Assembly: GCF_000317695.1 (NCBI RefSeq)
Contig: NC_019771.1
Coordinates: 5,942,001 to 6,006,000, forward strand
Length of the DNA stretch: 64,000 bases
Source: Anabaena cylindrica PCC 7122
Lineage (GTDB): Bacteria > Cyanobacteriota > Cyanobacteriia > Cyanobacteriales > Nostocaceae
Direction: 5' to 3'
The notes below the pieces were generated by a model. The model did not search any database. It saw nothing but the letters and a program-made list of their open reading frames with translations, and was not told the origin of the DNA. Below are positions 17,925-27,340 of this stretch, piece by piece; position 1 is the first letter of the stretch; each line of letters opens with the position of its first letter. Made by a program: the position numbers and the translations under genes.

Positions 17925-18100
17925 GGAGGGGTTAAAACTCAGTTTTTTCTTCAGTAAAAAGTATAGTTTCTAACCGTTTAGGGTCTATAGAACCCATTTG
18001 ATATCTTTTTGGCGATTGAGTAGAATCAACAGAAATTAGGAGCAAGAACAAGGAAGAGAATGAGTTATTCAAACGATTTAACAATTACGAATGATATTTT

Positions 18101-19306
18101 ATGAATAAGTGGCTATCAATAGTCGGAATTGGCGAAGATGGTTTAGAGGGATTAAGCGTGATCGCTCTTTCTCTCCTTAACCAAGCTACAATTATCGTTG
18201 GTGGGGAACGTCATTTGGCTATGTTACCCCCAAACGACAACCGCAAAAAAATTCTCTGGAAATCTCCCTTTAGCACTTCTATCACAGAAATTATTCAACG
18301 GCGTGGTCAAGCAATTTGCGTGTTAGCTAGTGGCGACCCCATGTGTTACGGTGTGGGTGCAATTCTAACAAAGCATATTCCTATTTCTGAAATTACAATT
18401 ATTCCTGCACCTTCGGCGTTTAGTCTCGCTTGTTCTCGGTTAGGATGGTCTTTAACGGAAGTAGAAACTTTGAGTTTATGCGGTCGTCCTGCGTCTCTGT
18501 TGCCATCTTATATCTATCCAGGTGCGAAATTATTGATTTTGAGTGCAGGGAAGGAAACACCGGGAATTGTTGCTGAACTATTGACAAATCGCGGTTATGG
18601 TGGTAGCAAGATTACCGTTTTGGAACGAATGGGCGGTATTCATGAACGCATTTTAGAAGGTATCGCCGCATCTTGGCAAGAAACAGAAATAGCGGATTTA
18701 AATACGATTGCGGTTGATTGTATCACAGATGTTGGGGTAATGCCTTTATCGAGATTTCCTGGTTTACCCGATAGCGCTTTTCATCATGATGGACAATTAA
18801 CCAAACGGGAAGTTAGAGCAATTACTTTATCAACTTTAGCACCTTTACCGGGTGAGTTGCTTTGGGATGTGGGTGCGGGTTGTGGCTCAATTTCGATAGA
18901 ATGGATGCGGAGTAATTCTCGATGTCGTGCGATCGCTCTTGAGCAAAACGAAACTAGAATAAATTATATAGCTGATAATGCCGCAGCTTTAGGTACACCC
19001 AATTTACAAATCATCACTGGGAAAGCACCGGAAATAATTCAAAACTTACCCACACCAGATGCGATTTTTGTTGGTGGTGGTGTCACCGCACCGGGACTTT
19101 TTGATATTTGTTGGAATGCGTTACGTCCCGGAGGGAGAATGGTTGCAAATGTTGTCACGTTAGAAGGTGAACAAACTCTATTTCAATGGTATGAAAAAGT
19201 GGGGGGAAATTTCACGCGTATTTCTATTCAACGTGCAGAAGCAATTGGTAAATTTTTAGGTTGGAAAGGAATGTCTCAAGTTACGCAATGGGTAGCAGTA
19301 AAATAA
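18101..19306 (+). CDS. cobL: precorrin-6Y C5,15-methyltransferase (decarboxylating), CbiET fusion
   Basis: The 401-residue bifunctional enzyme of cobalamin synthesis methylates C5 and C15 of precorrin-6Y and decarboxylates the C12 acetate. Residues 1-~205 form the CbiE tetrapyrrole methyltransferase (WLSIVGIGEDGLEGLS, GGERHL, ASGDPMCYGVG), and ~215-401 the CbiT Rossmann methyltransferase (LLWDVGAGCGSISIEW). The fusion is the usual aerobic CobL form. The stop codon overlaps the start of a TAATTCG tandem repeat. It has no adjacent cobalamin gene; cobA is 31 kb away. No cobalamin riboswitch is obvious upstream. Confidence 0.95.
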   Translation: MNKWLSIVGIGEDGLEGLSVIALSLLNQATIIVGGERHLAMLPPNDNRKKILWKSPFSTSITEIIQRRGQAICVLASGDPMCYGVGAILTKHIPISEITIIPAPSAFSLACSRLGWSLTEVETLSLCGRPASLLPSYIYPGAKLLILSAGKETPGIVAELLTNRGYGGSKITVLERMGGIHERILEGIAASWQETEIADLNTIAVDCITDVGVMPLSRFPGLPDSAFHHDGQLTKREVRAITLSTLAPLPGELLWDVGAGCGSISIEWMRSNSRCRAIALEQNETRINYIADNAAALGTPNLQIITGKAPEIIQNLPTPDAIFVGGGVTAPGLFDICWNALRPGGRMVANVVTLEGEQTLFQWYEKVGGNFTRISIQRAEAIGKFLGWKGMSQVTQWVAVK

Positions 19307-19350
19307 TTCGTAATTCGTAATTCGTAATTCGTAATTCGTAATTCGTAATT
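19304..19350. repeat. short tandem repeat TAATTCG x6.7
   Basis: Near-perfect heptamer copies start exactly at the cobL stop codon, whose TAA is the first three bases of the repeat. Confidence 0.95.
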
Positions 19351-19382
19351 GGAAAAATTTCTCCCTCCCCTGTTCCCTTTAC

Positions 19383-19991
19383 TTAACCAATGGGATAATT
19401 ACCAGGTTTCACTGCATGAATAAATTCACTACCTGAATGTGGTCTTCCGCGTTTATAAGCCGCTTCTTCTGGTTGACCCCAACCCATTTGTAAAATTAAT
19501 TCTAAAAAGTTCGTGTTTTCCCATTTTAACAAACTTGCCCATTCTGTTCTTTGAGCAATTCTTTTTACATCTAATATGTTAATTTTTTCGTGTAGTTTGC
19601 CATTACTCACACTCAAATATAACTCCATTTGTGCTGTAACTACATCCCAAAATTCCAGAATAGAATTTTTTGCATTTCTCAATATTTCCAAATCATGATC
19701 TAATGCGATTAACTGCGCGTCAACTTCTGGATAATTCAGGGTTTTTCCCTTGATTGTCAAATCTTTCCAAACAATTCCAGAAACTTGATTTTCTCGTTGA
19801 TATTCGTGAATAGAAGCTTTAAAATCTTGATAGGCCGTAAACTTTTGCAGCCCTTCAGTTGTGATAAACTGGTCTAGAACAGGATTGCCAGAGGCTGTTA
19901 CCTCCAACTTAAGACGCTCTCCTTTCAGACAAGCTTGGCGTTCATTTGCTAAAATTTGGATGAGTTCCTGGGTAGTATAAACTTTTGACAT
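19383..19991 (-). CDS. conserved hypothetical protein
   Basis: The 202-residue soluble product begins MSKVYTTQELIQILANERQ and is mostly helical, with a conserved-looking tail (GWGQPEEAAYKRGRPHSGSEFIHAVKPGNYP). It has no signal peptide, membrane segment or motif I can tie to an activity. It converges with cobL across a tandem-repeat spacer. It looks like a real cyanobacterial gene by codon use and length, but its function is unknown to me. Confidence 0.7.
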   Translation of the reverse strand: MSKVYTTQELIQILANERQACLKGERLKLEVTASGNPVLDQFITTEGLQKFTAYQDFKASIHEYQRENQVSGIVWKDLTIKGKTLNYPEVDAQLIALDHDLEILRNAKNSILEFWDVVTAQMELYLSVSNGKLHEKINILDVKRIAQRTEWASLLKWENTNFLELILQMGWGQPEEAAYKRGRPHSGSEFIHAVKPGNYPIG

Positions 19992-20004
19992 CGGAACAAA
20001 CCTA

Positions 20005-20432
20005 ATTAGTAATGGGTAATGGGTAATTGGTAATGGGTAATTGGTGGTAAAAAATCATTAAATCCTGAAAATCCGTAAATCCTGAAAATCCGTGATAGTA
20101 ATTGGTGAGGCTTGATTTAACTATTATCTCTTCACAGCAATAGAAATGCAGTATCAGGTAAAACTAAAAATCTCGAACTCAATTTGAGAAATTATGAATA
20201 TAACAAATAAGTCCGCACCAGCGGACTTCTGGATAAATTAAGTGTAAGTATTGAGGATAGAGAATACAGGAGTCAGGAGAATAAAGGCTTTTGAGTCAAC
20301 TTTGATGATTGTGAGAAAATATCACTTGTCCCTATTCCTGATTTCATAAGCATTCTAACTCCTGACTCCTGTACGGGTTTAGCACTGCGCTTTACTCCTG
20401 CTGACTCAATTAAGTATCGTGTACGGAAATTT
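20005..20432. repeat. spacer with several tandem repeats and a perfect hairpin
   Basis: 20005-20045 is a TAATGGG/TAATTGG heptamer array. 20059-20095 has a tandem AAATCCTGAAAATCCGT unit (two copies). 20209-20228 is a perfect hairpin AAGTCCGC-ACCA-GCGGACTT that might end the minus-strand transcript, though the following T-run is poor. Near 20360-20400 are AACTCCTGACTCCTG heptamers. No gene is seen. Confidence 0.7.
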
Positions 20433-21029
20433 TTACTGGCTTAACTCGCTGCTATATTCATTAAATGAACGTTGCTTGAACTCAATAGACTGGTCACGGG
20501 GTAACAAATCAAACACTTCTCGAAATTTGTCGTCTATCTCTTCAAAAGGTACTTGACCTTTTTTATTCATGATCACTTTACCCGACTGGTCAAAAAGGAC
20601 AACTTGGGGTACAACTCCTGAATAGTAGTATCCTGGTTCTGTGGGTTCATAGTTTTCCTTGCTGGGGATAGTATCAACATTGATAGGGATAATCTCTGCA
20701 CCCCGTCCGTAAAATGCTTGAGTTTGGGAAATATAGACGGCATACTGTTTGCAATCTTTGCTATCATCCACATAAAACGCCAGAATTGCGGGTTTATGTT
20801 GTGCTAAAGTTTGAGCTAGAGTTTGTCTGGGAGGAACTAGGGAACCATTACCAGCAAAAACTACGAAAATATTCCCTTCGTATCGATCATCTTTCATACC
20901 TGCCAAAGCTGGCTGCATACTGGTAATAAATACGCAAATCATCAGCAACAGGCATTTAAACACTAACCGTTTCCAGTTAGCAATTATTTTAATTTGTAAA
21001 AAAAGCCGCTTTATGCTATTCATCAACAA
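20433..21029 (-). CDS. thioredoxin-like thylakoid photosystem I accumulation factor
   Basis: The 198-residue protein has an N-terminal hydrophobic signal/anchor (LVFKCLLLMICVFITSMQPALA), placing the rest in the lumen or periplasm. The core has a thioredoxin-like pattern (PAILAFYVDDSKDCKQYAVY, then VPQVVLFDQSGKVI) but only one Cys at the active-site position, so it is unlikely to be a standard disulfide reductase. It matches my memory of the Slr1796-like family called thylakoid membrane photosystem I accumulation factor. The start may be the second Met (MNS). Its role in PSI assembly is family knowledge, not shown here. Confidence 0.7.
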   Translation of the reverse strand: MLMNSIKRLFLQIKIIANWKRLVFKCLLLMICVFITSMQPALAGMKDDRYEGNIFVVFAGNGSLVPPRQTLAQTLAQHKPAILAFYVDDSKDCKQYAVYISQTQAFYGRGAEIIPINVDTIPSKENYEPTEPGYYYSGVVPQVVLFDQSGKVIMNKKGQVPFEEIDDKFREVFDLLPRDQSIEFKQRSFNEYSSELSQ

Positions 21030-21390
21030 GAACCTTTAAGGTATTATTTTTTCTAAGTTTGTGCTGAATTCAGCTGACTAGGCTAGATATTACATACAGC
21101 ACATTACAGGTAAATGAGGTACAAGGTTAAAATCAAAACATGGCTAACTCTACTCATGCTTTTATTCCTGACTTGTGACTCCTGACTCCTGAATTCTACT
21201 GTAATTACATCTACGCACCATTTTTTAAGATAACCTGTAATGGGTAATTGGTAATAGTTTTCTCCACGTCCTAGTCCCTATTCCCAATGATTCATAAATT
21301 TTGAATTGTTAATGTGTGGCTTTTTTTGCCAAGATTCGCTACACTTGCAAGATTAATTTTGTAATTAAAGACTATTAGTTAAAAACTGCT
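21030..21390. other. spacer with inverted repeat and tandem repeats
   Basis: CATTACAGGT (21102-21111) and ACCTGTAATG (21234-21243) bracket a 142-bp stretch that could be a small repeat element. A TGACTCC heptamer run lies near 21170-21195 and TAATGGG/TAATTGG at 21238-21257. The region also holds the divergent promoters of the PSI factor and murT. Confidence 0.4.
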
Positions 21391-22728
21391 GTGGGAAAGA
21401 AAATACAACTTATAGATAGAGTCCGACTGGGTTTAGCAGTATCAATTGCTAAAAGTGTAACATTTTTAGTGCGCTCTCTGCGTCTCGGTGCTGCTAGTGT
21501 TTTACCAGGGTCTATTGCGCGACGCATTGAACCCCAAATTTTACAATTACTGAGTCAGCAAGTTAAAAACGGGATAATTCTGATTGCAGGAACTAATGGA
21601 AAAACGACAACAGCTTTGTTGTTGTGTACCATTTTAGAACACAAAGGTTACAAAATTGCCCATAATTCTACTGGTGCAAATCTAGAAAATGGTTTAGCAA
21701 CGGCTTTGATAGACAACGCTAACTTATTAGGTTCTCTCAATGTAGACTATGCAATTTTGGAAGTTGATGAAAATATTGTTCCCAAGGTATTAAAACCTCT
21801 GCAACCACGAATTATTCTCTGTTTAAATTTGTTCCGTGATCAACTTGATAGATATGGGGAAGTTGACACCATTAGTAAAAAATGGACAAAGGTTATTTCT
21901 ACTTTACCAGATGAAACAGTAGTTATTCCCAATGCAGATGATCCAACTTTATCATATTTAGGTCAACAGTTAAATCAAAAGGTGTTGTTCTTTGGTTTGA
22001 ATGAACCAAAACATTATTTAGAAGCAATTCCTCATGCTGTTGATTCTATCTTTTGTCCGAAATGTGGGCATTCTCTAGATTATGAAGGTGTTTATCTATC
22101 TCATTTAGGAGATTTCACTTGTCCCAGTTGTGGTTTTACGAAGAGTAAACCAACTTTAGAAAGTGGTGAATGGTCACAGATTCTGGTAGGTTTGTACAAT
22201 AAATATAATACTTTAGCCGCAGCAACAGCAGCACAAGAATTGGGAGTTGATGAAATAACAATTAGAGAAACCATTAGCACTTTTCAAGCTGCTTTTGGTC
22301 GTGCGGAAGATTTGGTAATTGACGGTAAAAAGGTGAGGATTTTGTTATCAAAAAATCCTGTGGGGACAAATGAAACTATTCGGGTTGTAACTGAAAGTAC
22401 GGATAAAACTACTTTATTGATTTTGAATGACCGCACTCCTGATGGTACTGATGTATCCTGGATTTGGGATGTAGATACCGAAAAACTGGTAGAACGGGGT
22501 GGGACTTTGGTGGTGAGTGGCGATCGCGTGTATGATATGGCGTTAAGGTTGCGTTATAGCCAAAAATCTGCCCAGAGTAACCTGAATTTGATTGTAGAGG
22601 AAGATTTGCGAAAAGCCATAACCACAGCTTTGGAACATACACCAGCAAATGAAACCTTGCATATCCTCCCTACTTATTCAGCCATGTTAGAAGTGCGGGA
22701 AGTTCTCACTGGGAGACAAATTCTGTAA
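21391..22728 (+). CDS. murT: Mur-ligase family protein, MurT type (lipid II isoglutaminyl synthase subunit)
   Basis: The 445-residue protein has the MurT layout: P-loop GTNGKTTT at residues 67-74, the Mur-ligase central domain with a four-Cys zinc ribbon (CPKCG ... CPSCG, about residues 218-247) inserted, and the MurT C-terminal domain (DUF1727; LSKNPVGTNE, LNDRTPDGTDVSWIWD). With the amidotransferase GatD it amidates the D-glutamate of lipid II. The start is GTG at 21391. GatD is normally adjacent; here the next gene is the convergent ilvA, so any partner is elsewhere. Confidence 0.88.
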   Translation: MGKKIQLIDRVRLGLAVSIAKSVTFLVRSLRLGAASVLPGSIARRIEPQILQLLSQQVKNGIILIAGTNGKTTTALLLCTILEHKGYKIAHNSTGANLENGLATALIDNANLLGSLNVDYAILEVDENIVPKVLKPLQPRIILCLNLFRDQLDRYGEVDTISKKWTKVISTLPDETVVIPNADDPTLSYLGQQLNQKVLFFGLNEPKHYLEAIPHAVDSIFCPKCGHSLDYEGVYLSHLGDFTCPSCGFTKSKPTLESGEWSQILVGLYNKYNTLAAATAAQELGVDEITIRETISTFQAAFGRAEDLVIDGKKVRILLSKNPVGTNETIRVVTESTDKTTLLILNDRTPDGTDVSWIWDVDTEKLVERGGTLVVSGDRVYDMALRLRYSQKSAQSNLNLIVEEDLRKAITTALEHTPANETLHILPTYSAMLEVREVLTGRQIL

Positions 22729-22732
22729 AGAT

Positions 22733-22762
22733 TGTAGAGACGTTCCATGGAACTTCTCTACA
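22733..22762. repeat. 30-bp palindrome after murT
   Basis: TGTAGAGA (22733-22740) and TCTCTACA (22755-22762) bracket a TTCCATGGAA core, giving an almost perfect palindrome just after the stop codon. It has no T-run. This is a common dispersed cyanobacterial palindrome and may stabilise the mRNA end. Confidence 0.7.
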
Positions 22763-22912
22763 GGAGTTTCAGATCACGCATATGGAACATTGTTAAGGTG
22801 CGTCAGACTGCATAAATATTATAAACAAACAGATTTTTGGTGTGACACGCAGCTTTAGTCTTAATGCCTTTTCTGGAACGTTTCTACATTATTTTTCGGA
22901 TATGTTTAATGA

Positions 22913-24424
22913 CTAACCCAAAAATAGCTTATATGCGGGATTTTGACTTTCATCCCAATAGCGATAACCCAAGGAATCAAGGAATATTTGCCATTCTGCC
23001 ATTTCATGGGGTGGTACTTGCATTCCTACCACAATGCGTCCATAATCTGCACCATTGTTGCGATAGTGAAATAAACTGATATTCCAATTAGGGGACATAG
23101 AACCCACAAATTTCATTAATGCACCGGGACGTTCGAGAAATTCAAAACGGTATAATAATTCATTGTGGGCAAGGCTAGAATGTCCTCCTACCATGTGCCG
23201 TAAATGCAATTTTGTTAATTCGTCATCTGTTAAATCAATGGTTTTTAAGCCATGAATTTCAAATTTTTCGACTATTTTGGCAGCGTCAGCGCGATTTTGA
23301 ATTTGCACACCGACAAAAATATGAGCTTCTTTATTGTCAGCAATACGATAGTTAAATTCAGTTAAATTTCTGTTACCAATACATTCACAAAACTGACGCA
23401 GACTTCCCGGTTTTTCAGGTATTGTCACCGCAAAAATGGCTTCTCGACGTTCCCCAAATTCGGCTCTTTCTGCCACAAAACGGAGGCGGTCAAAGTTCAT
23501 GTTAGCACCGCAAGCAACGGCGATGAGGGTTTGATTTTGAATTTGTTCACGTTCTGCGTAGGCTTTGGCAGCTGCGATCGCTAATGCCCCCGCAGGTTCT
23601 AAAATAGAGCGTGTATCCTCAAACACATCTTTTATAGCCGCACAGGTAGCGTCTGTATCCACCAAAATGATTTCATCTACATATTGCTGACACAGCCGGA
23701 AGGTTTCTTCCCCCACTTCCCGCACCGCTACCCCATCAGCAAATAACCCCACCTGAGACAACCGCACCCGATGACCGGCTTTGAGAGATTGAGACATAGC
23801 ATCAGCGTCTACAGGTTCGACACCGATAATTTTGATTTCTGGACGCAAACGTTTGACATAAGCCGCAATACCGGAAATTAAACCCCCCCCACCAATAGCC
23901 ACAAAGATTGCATGGATAGGTTGTTGATATTGTCGCAGTATTTCCATGCCGATGGTTCCCTGTCCAGCGATGACATCAGGATCATCAAAAGGGTGTATAA
24001 ATGTTAACCCTTTTTCCGCTTCCAATTGCCGGGCGTGGGCATAGGCATCATCATAGTTATTGCCATATAAAACCACCTCTCCCCCCCGCGCTTTTACTGC
24101 GTCTATCTTTACCTGGGGCGTAATCACAGGCATAACGATGATTGCTGTTGTTCCCAAGCGACTGGCAGCTAAGGCTACACCTTGGGCATGGTTGCCAGCA
24201 GAAGCCGCAATGACACCTTGTTTAAGTAAATCTGTGGGTAGGTTGACCATTTTGTTATATGCCCCCCGCAGCTTGAAGGAGAAGACTGATTGCATATCTT
24301 CCCTTTTCAGTAGCAGCTTGTTATTGATGCGGTTGGAGAGGTTGGGAGCATATTCCAGTGGTGTTTCCTGGGCTACATCATAGACGCGGGCGGTGAGGAT
24401 TTGTACCAGGTAGTCGCAATACAT
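22913..24424 (-). CDS. ilvA: threonine ammonia-lyase, biosynthetic
   Basis: The PLP enzyme deaminates threonine to 2-oxobutanoate, the first step of isoleucine synthesis. The catalytic domain (1-~320) has SFKLRGAYNK with the Schiff-base Lys at residue 51, SAGNHAQGVA, and the phosphate-binding GGGGLISG. Two ACT-like regulatory domains (about 325-500; EKPGSLRQFC, then FEFLERPGALMKFV) predict feedback control by isoleucine and valine. Length 503 is that of the biosynthetic, not catabolic, enzyme. It pairs in pathway with ilvD. Confidence 0.95.
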   Translation of the reverse strand: MYCDYLVQILTARVYDVAQETPLEYAPNLSNRINNKLLLKREDMQSVFSFKLRGAYNKMVNLPTDLLKQGVIAASAGNHAQGVALAASRLGTTAIIVMPVITPQVKIDAVKARGGEVVLYGNNYDDAYAHARQLEAEKGLTFIHPFDDPDVIAGQGTIGMEILRQYQQPIHAIFVAIGGGGLISGIAAYVKRLRPEIKIIGVEPVDADAMSQSLKAGHRVRLSQVGLFADGVAVREVGEETFRLCQQYVDEIILVDTDATCAAIKDVFEDTRSILEPAGALAIAAAKAYAEREQIQNQTLIAVACGANMNFDRLRFVAERAEFGERREAIFAVTIPEKPGSLRQFCECIGNRNLTEFNYRIADNKEAHIFVGVQIQNRADAAKIVEKFEIHGLKTIDLTDDELTKLHLRHMVGGHSSLAHNELLYRFEFLERPGALMKFVGSMSPNWNISLFHYRNNGADYGRIVVGMQVPPHEMAEWQIFLDSLGYRYWDESQNPAYKLFLG

Positions 24425-24475
24425 ATCAAGGGGTGCAATTGGGGTTGGATGTTAATCTTACCGCTTGTTGGGTAG

Positions 24476-25237
24476 TTGGGGTGTGGGTTTTTGGGATGGG
24501 GGCGATGCTTAGATGAAATTGCTTTGGTGAAAGGTCAAGGAAATTATTTAGCAGTATTAGTAGATTTAGATACTCGTAAACCAATTGAGTTGGTGAAGTC
24601 AAGAAGAATAGAAGAAATACGTGAAGTTATTGTCAAATGGGGATCTCAGGTGCTTGAACAAATAGTTGAAGTGGGTATTGATCTTTGGTCTCCTTATAAA
24701 AGTTTAGTAGAAGAATTAATGCCAAATACAAACATAACTGCTGATAGATTTCATGTAATTAAACAAGTAAATGATGAATTAGATGCTATGCGTAAATCTG
24801 AAAAGAGAGCCGCCATATCTTTAGATAATAAATCAGATAGAGACCGTATATAGCCTTTCCCACTCTAGTAAGATTAAGATACAAAATTACCCCTCCCCAA
24901 CCCTCCCCTTGGTAAGGTGAAGGTGCGCGACAGCGCGGGTGGGGTGTATTTCATGAGCTTGGGAATTGCTATATTAGCAGGATTAAATAAAAGCAAAAAT
25001 AGCTTAATAAAAAATGAAAATTCTTTAAATAAACAACAAAAAGAAAGATTAAATAATGTTCAAAAAGTTTTCCCTATTCTGGCAAAAATGCACGCCCTAA
25101 AAGAAGAATTTTGAGACATATTTGAATCCACTAAGTCTTAGAGCGAAAGCATAATGAATTTATTAGATTGGATGCACGATGGACTTTCTTATTTTCCCAA
25201 AAGTATAGGAACAATGATTAGGTGGTTTGGTGAAGTT
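24476..25237 (+). pseudogene. ISL3-family transposase, truncated and interrupted by a MITE
   Basis: Fragments in one frame match ISL3 transposases: DEIALVKGQGNYLAVLVDLD, ADRFHVIKQVNDELD, then after the inserted element AGLNKSKNSLIKNENSL, and finally NLLDWMHDGLSYFPKSIGTM. The N-terminal ~150 residues (zinc finger and HTH) and the C-terminal end after FGEV are missing. Two in-frame stops (25112-25114 TGA, 25139-25141 TAG) look like point mutations of Arg and Trp codons. The MITE at 24849-24973 interrupts the frame after DRDRI; removing 123 bp joins DRDRI to LAGLNKSK in frame. Confidence 0.88.
24849..24973. mobile_element. MITE family A, copy 2, inserted in a transposase gene
   Basis: This copy has the same TATAGC...GCTATA ends and interior as copies 1 and 3, with a few substitutions. 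Codons GAC CGT ATA lie just before it and ATA TTA GCA just after, so the duplicated target is TA or TATA. The insertion adds 123 bp and brings an immediate TAG stop. Confidence 0.88.
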
Positions 25238-25387
25238 TTGCTAATTCCTTCTAGAGGATGTGCGATCGCGCAAACGCTGACTTGTAAGTTCGCTTCTGTA
25301 CCCGCAGAAATCTTTACCTATAGTATAACGTTTAAGAGCAATTTAAGCTAATATATAAGTATCTGAATAATTTACTAATATTAAAAT

Positions 25388-27340
25388 ATGTCGTCACTAA
25401 ACCCTCCTCTGAGTAAAGAAGATTTTATTAACTCTGAATGGAAAGAAGTAATTGATAACAGCGAGAGAAAACTGTGCAACATCTATTATGATAACTTCCG
25501 TAGAAAAACACAAGAAATAAAAGAGGCAGACAATCATAGACAATATGCAGTTTTTGAGATTCTCCAGCGTGTAACTGTTGCTCCAATTCAATCAGATTTA
25601 GATAGTGAATCTTCAATATTTTTAGCAAGATTTCCTGATGAAATAATAGAATTTATTAATCAAATTGTAGATGAAGTTTCAGATCCAGAACTTCAATCTC
25701 AAATTGCAGAAATTCTCTGGATTAAAAATAAAAAGCATAACTATCGAATGGGACAGTTAGCAGTTGAATGTTATTTAGAATCTGCCAAGCAACTAGAAGA
25801 TCCTCAAAAATGGAGTCACTGTGTCGATAGGATTGAAAGATCGCTTACATTAGCACTCAAAATTAATTACAAGCCAGAAATTGTTGTTGAATATATAGAT
25901 GAGGTTTTAAATCGTTACCAAGGAAAAGATCCGTTATGGCTATCTGTAAAGCTCCATGAACTTTTACAAGAAGAAAAAACAGTACATTTTCTGCGGAAAA
26001 AACAAATTTTAGATACTCATAAATATGCTGATTTAGCCGATAAAGGTGCAATTTTTGCAGAATCTAGCAAAGAATGGGATAAAGCACGAAACTATTGGGA
26101 AATTAAAGCTGAATGGCATCGCATTGAAAAGGATAAAGCAGAGGTATATGCAGCGCGAATACTTGTTGCTGAAACTTACATAAAGGAATCACAAGATTCT
26201 TTAACTAAACATCCAACTCCTTACTCAAAAGCATCCCATGATTTACAAAAAGCTTTTGAAGCATTTGAAAGATTAAAAAGCCAAGGTACAGAAGAGGAAA
26301 GAACTGCAATAAATAGTAAAATGGATGAAGTTCATAAACTTCTTTCTCAGTATCAAGAACAATCTTTACATGAATTAATAACTGTTTCTTCTCAGCATAA
26401 CATTAGTAATGAAATAGAACTAGCTAGAACGTATGTGAAAGGTAAAAATTTTCAAGATGCATTATTATCTTTGGCTATTTTGGGTATTCCTCAGAAAGTT
26501 TCAGACATTCGCAAGATTGCAGAAAAAAATGCTTGGTTGTCTCAGTTTGCGCCAGTAGTGAATAAAAATGAGATGGGAAAGACGGTAGCACGTCAACCTA
26601 TTGAGCCAGATAAAGCAGAAGAGGCAATTCTTTTTGATATGTATAGGATAGCAGTTGATGGTCATAGGTGTCATGCTCAAGCATTTATTGAACCAGCTAG
26701 ATATCAAATTAATTTGGAACATAGCATACAAATAAGAGATTTATTTCCTATTGTTTCACATAGCCCTTTTGTACCATCAGGAAGAGAATATTTATTTGCA
26801 AAAGGGCTTTATGCTGGATTAATAGGAGATTTTTTTACATCTACACACATTTTAATTCCTCAAATAGAAAATTCAGTGCGTTATTTACTTCGCAAACAGG
26901 GAGCAATACCATCAGAAATGAAGACTAAAAAAGGAATTGAAGACGAACGTGATTTGAATACTACTCTGTTTCCTAGAAACTACCCACAAATAAATTCAAT
27001 TTTTGACGCAGATACTCTCTTTGATATTCAAGGTTTGTTAATTGAGCGTTCTGGTTCAAATTTAAGAAACCGGATGGCTCATGGTTTAATTAATGATAAT
27101 GAATTTGCTCAAAATCCTATTATGTCTTACTTATGGTGGGTAACATTGCGTTTCTGCTGTTTGCCAATTTTGAACCAAAAACAAGCAGAAGAGTTTAATC
27201 CTCTTGTTCAGTTTGATGGTATTTTCAAAGATGACCCACTTTTTGATGAATTCGTAGAAGATATGGCTGCAAACCGCTGTGAATTAGATACAGAAATAGC
27301 TGCTTATGAAGCTTCTTTAGATGAGAACCAAACAGCGTGA
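25388..27340 (+). CDS. large alpha-helical protein with C-terminal HEPN-like (DUF4209-type) domain
   Basis: The 650-residue cytosolic protein is almost wholly helical. Residues ~1-400 look like an alpha-solenoid or repeat region with no named domain that I can assign. The C-terminal third (~430-600) matches the DUF4209 pattern, ending in LRNRMAHGLI (residues 559-568): R560-N561-x3-H565 is the Rx4H ribonuclease motif of HEPN domains. The stop codon overlaps the GTG start of the PIN gene by 4 bp, so the two are translationally coupled. It lies just downstream of a dead transposase. Together with PIN it looks like a two-nuclease toxin or defence operon, which is inference. Confidence 0.72.
   Translation: MSSLNPPLSKEDFINSEWKEVIDNSERKLCNIYYDNFRRKTQEIKEADNHRQYAVFEILQRVTVAPIQSDLDSESSIFLARFPDEIIEFINQIVDEVSDPELQSQIAEILWIKNKKHNYRMGQLAVECYLESAKQLEDPQKWSHCVDRIERSLTLALKINYKPEIVVEYIDEVLNRYQGKDPLWLSVKLHELLQEEKTVHFLRKKQILDTHKYADLADKGAIFAESSKEWDKARNYWEIKAEWHRIEKDKAEVYAARILVAETYIKESQDSLTKHPTPYSKASHDLQKAFEAFERLKSQGTEEERTAINSKMDEVHKLLSQYQEQSLHELITVSSQHNISNEIELARTYVKGKNFQDALLSLAILGIPQKVSDIRKIAEKNAWLSQFAPVVNKNEMGKTVARQPIEPDKAEEAILFDMYRIAVDGHRCHAQAFIEPARYQINLEHSIQIRDLFPIVSHSPFVPSGREYLFAKGLYAGLIGDFFTSTHILIPQIENSVRYLLRKQGAIPSEMKTKKGIEDERDLNTTLFPRNYPQINSIFDADTLFDIQGLLIERSGSNLRNRMAHGLINDNEFAQNPIMSYLWWVTLRFCCLPILNQKQAEEFNPLVQFDGIFKDDPLFDEFVEDMAANRCELDTEIAAYEASLDENQTA

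Noticed and set aside
20209..20228. Perfect 8-bp hairpin as terminator of the PSI-factor gene
   Set aside because: It is about 200 bp past the stop and lacks a clear T-run in that direction; recorded only as a hairpin.
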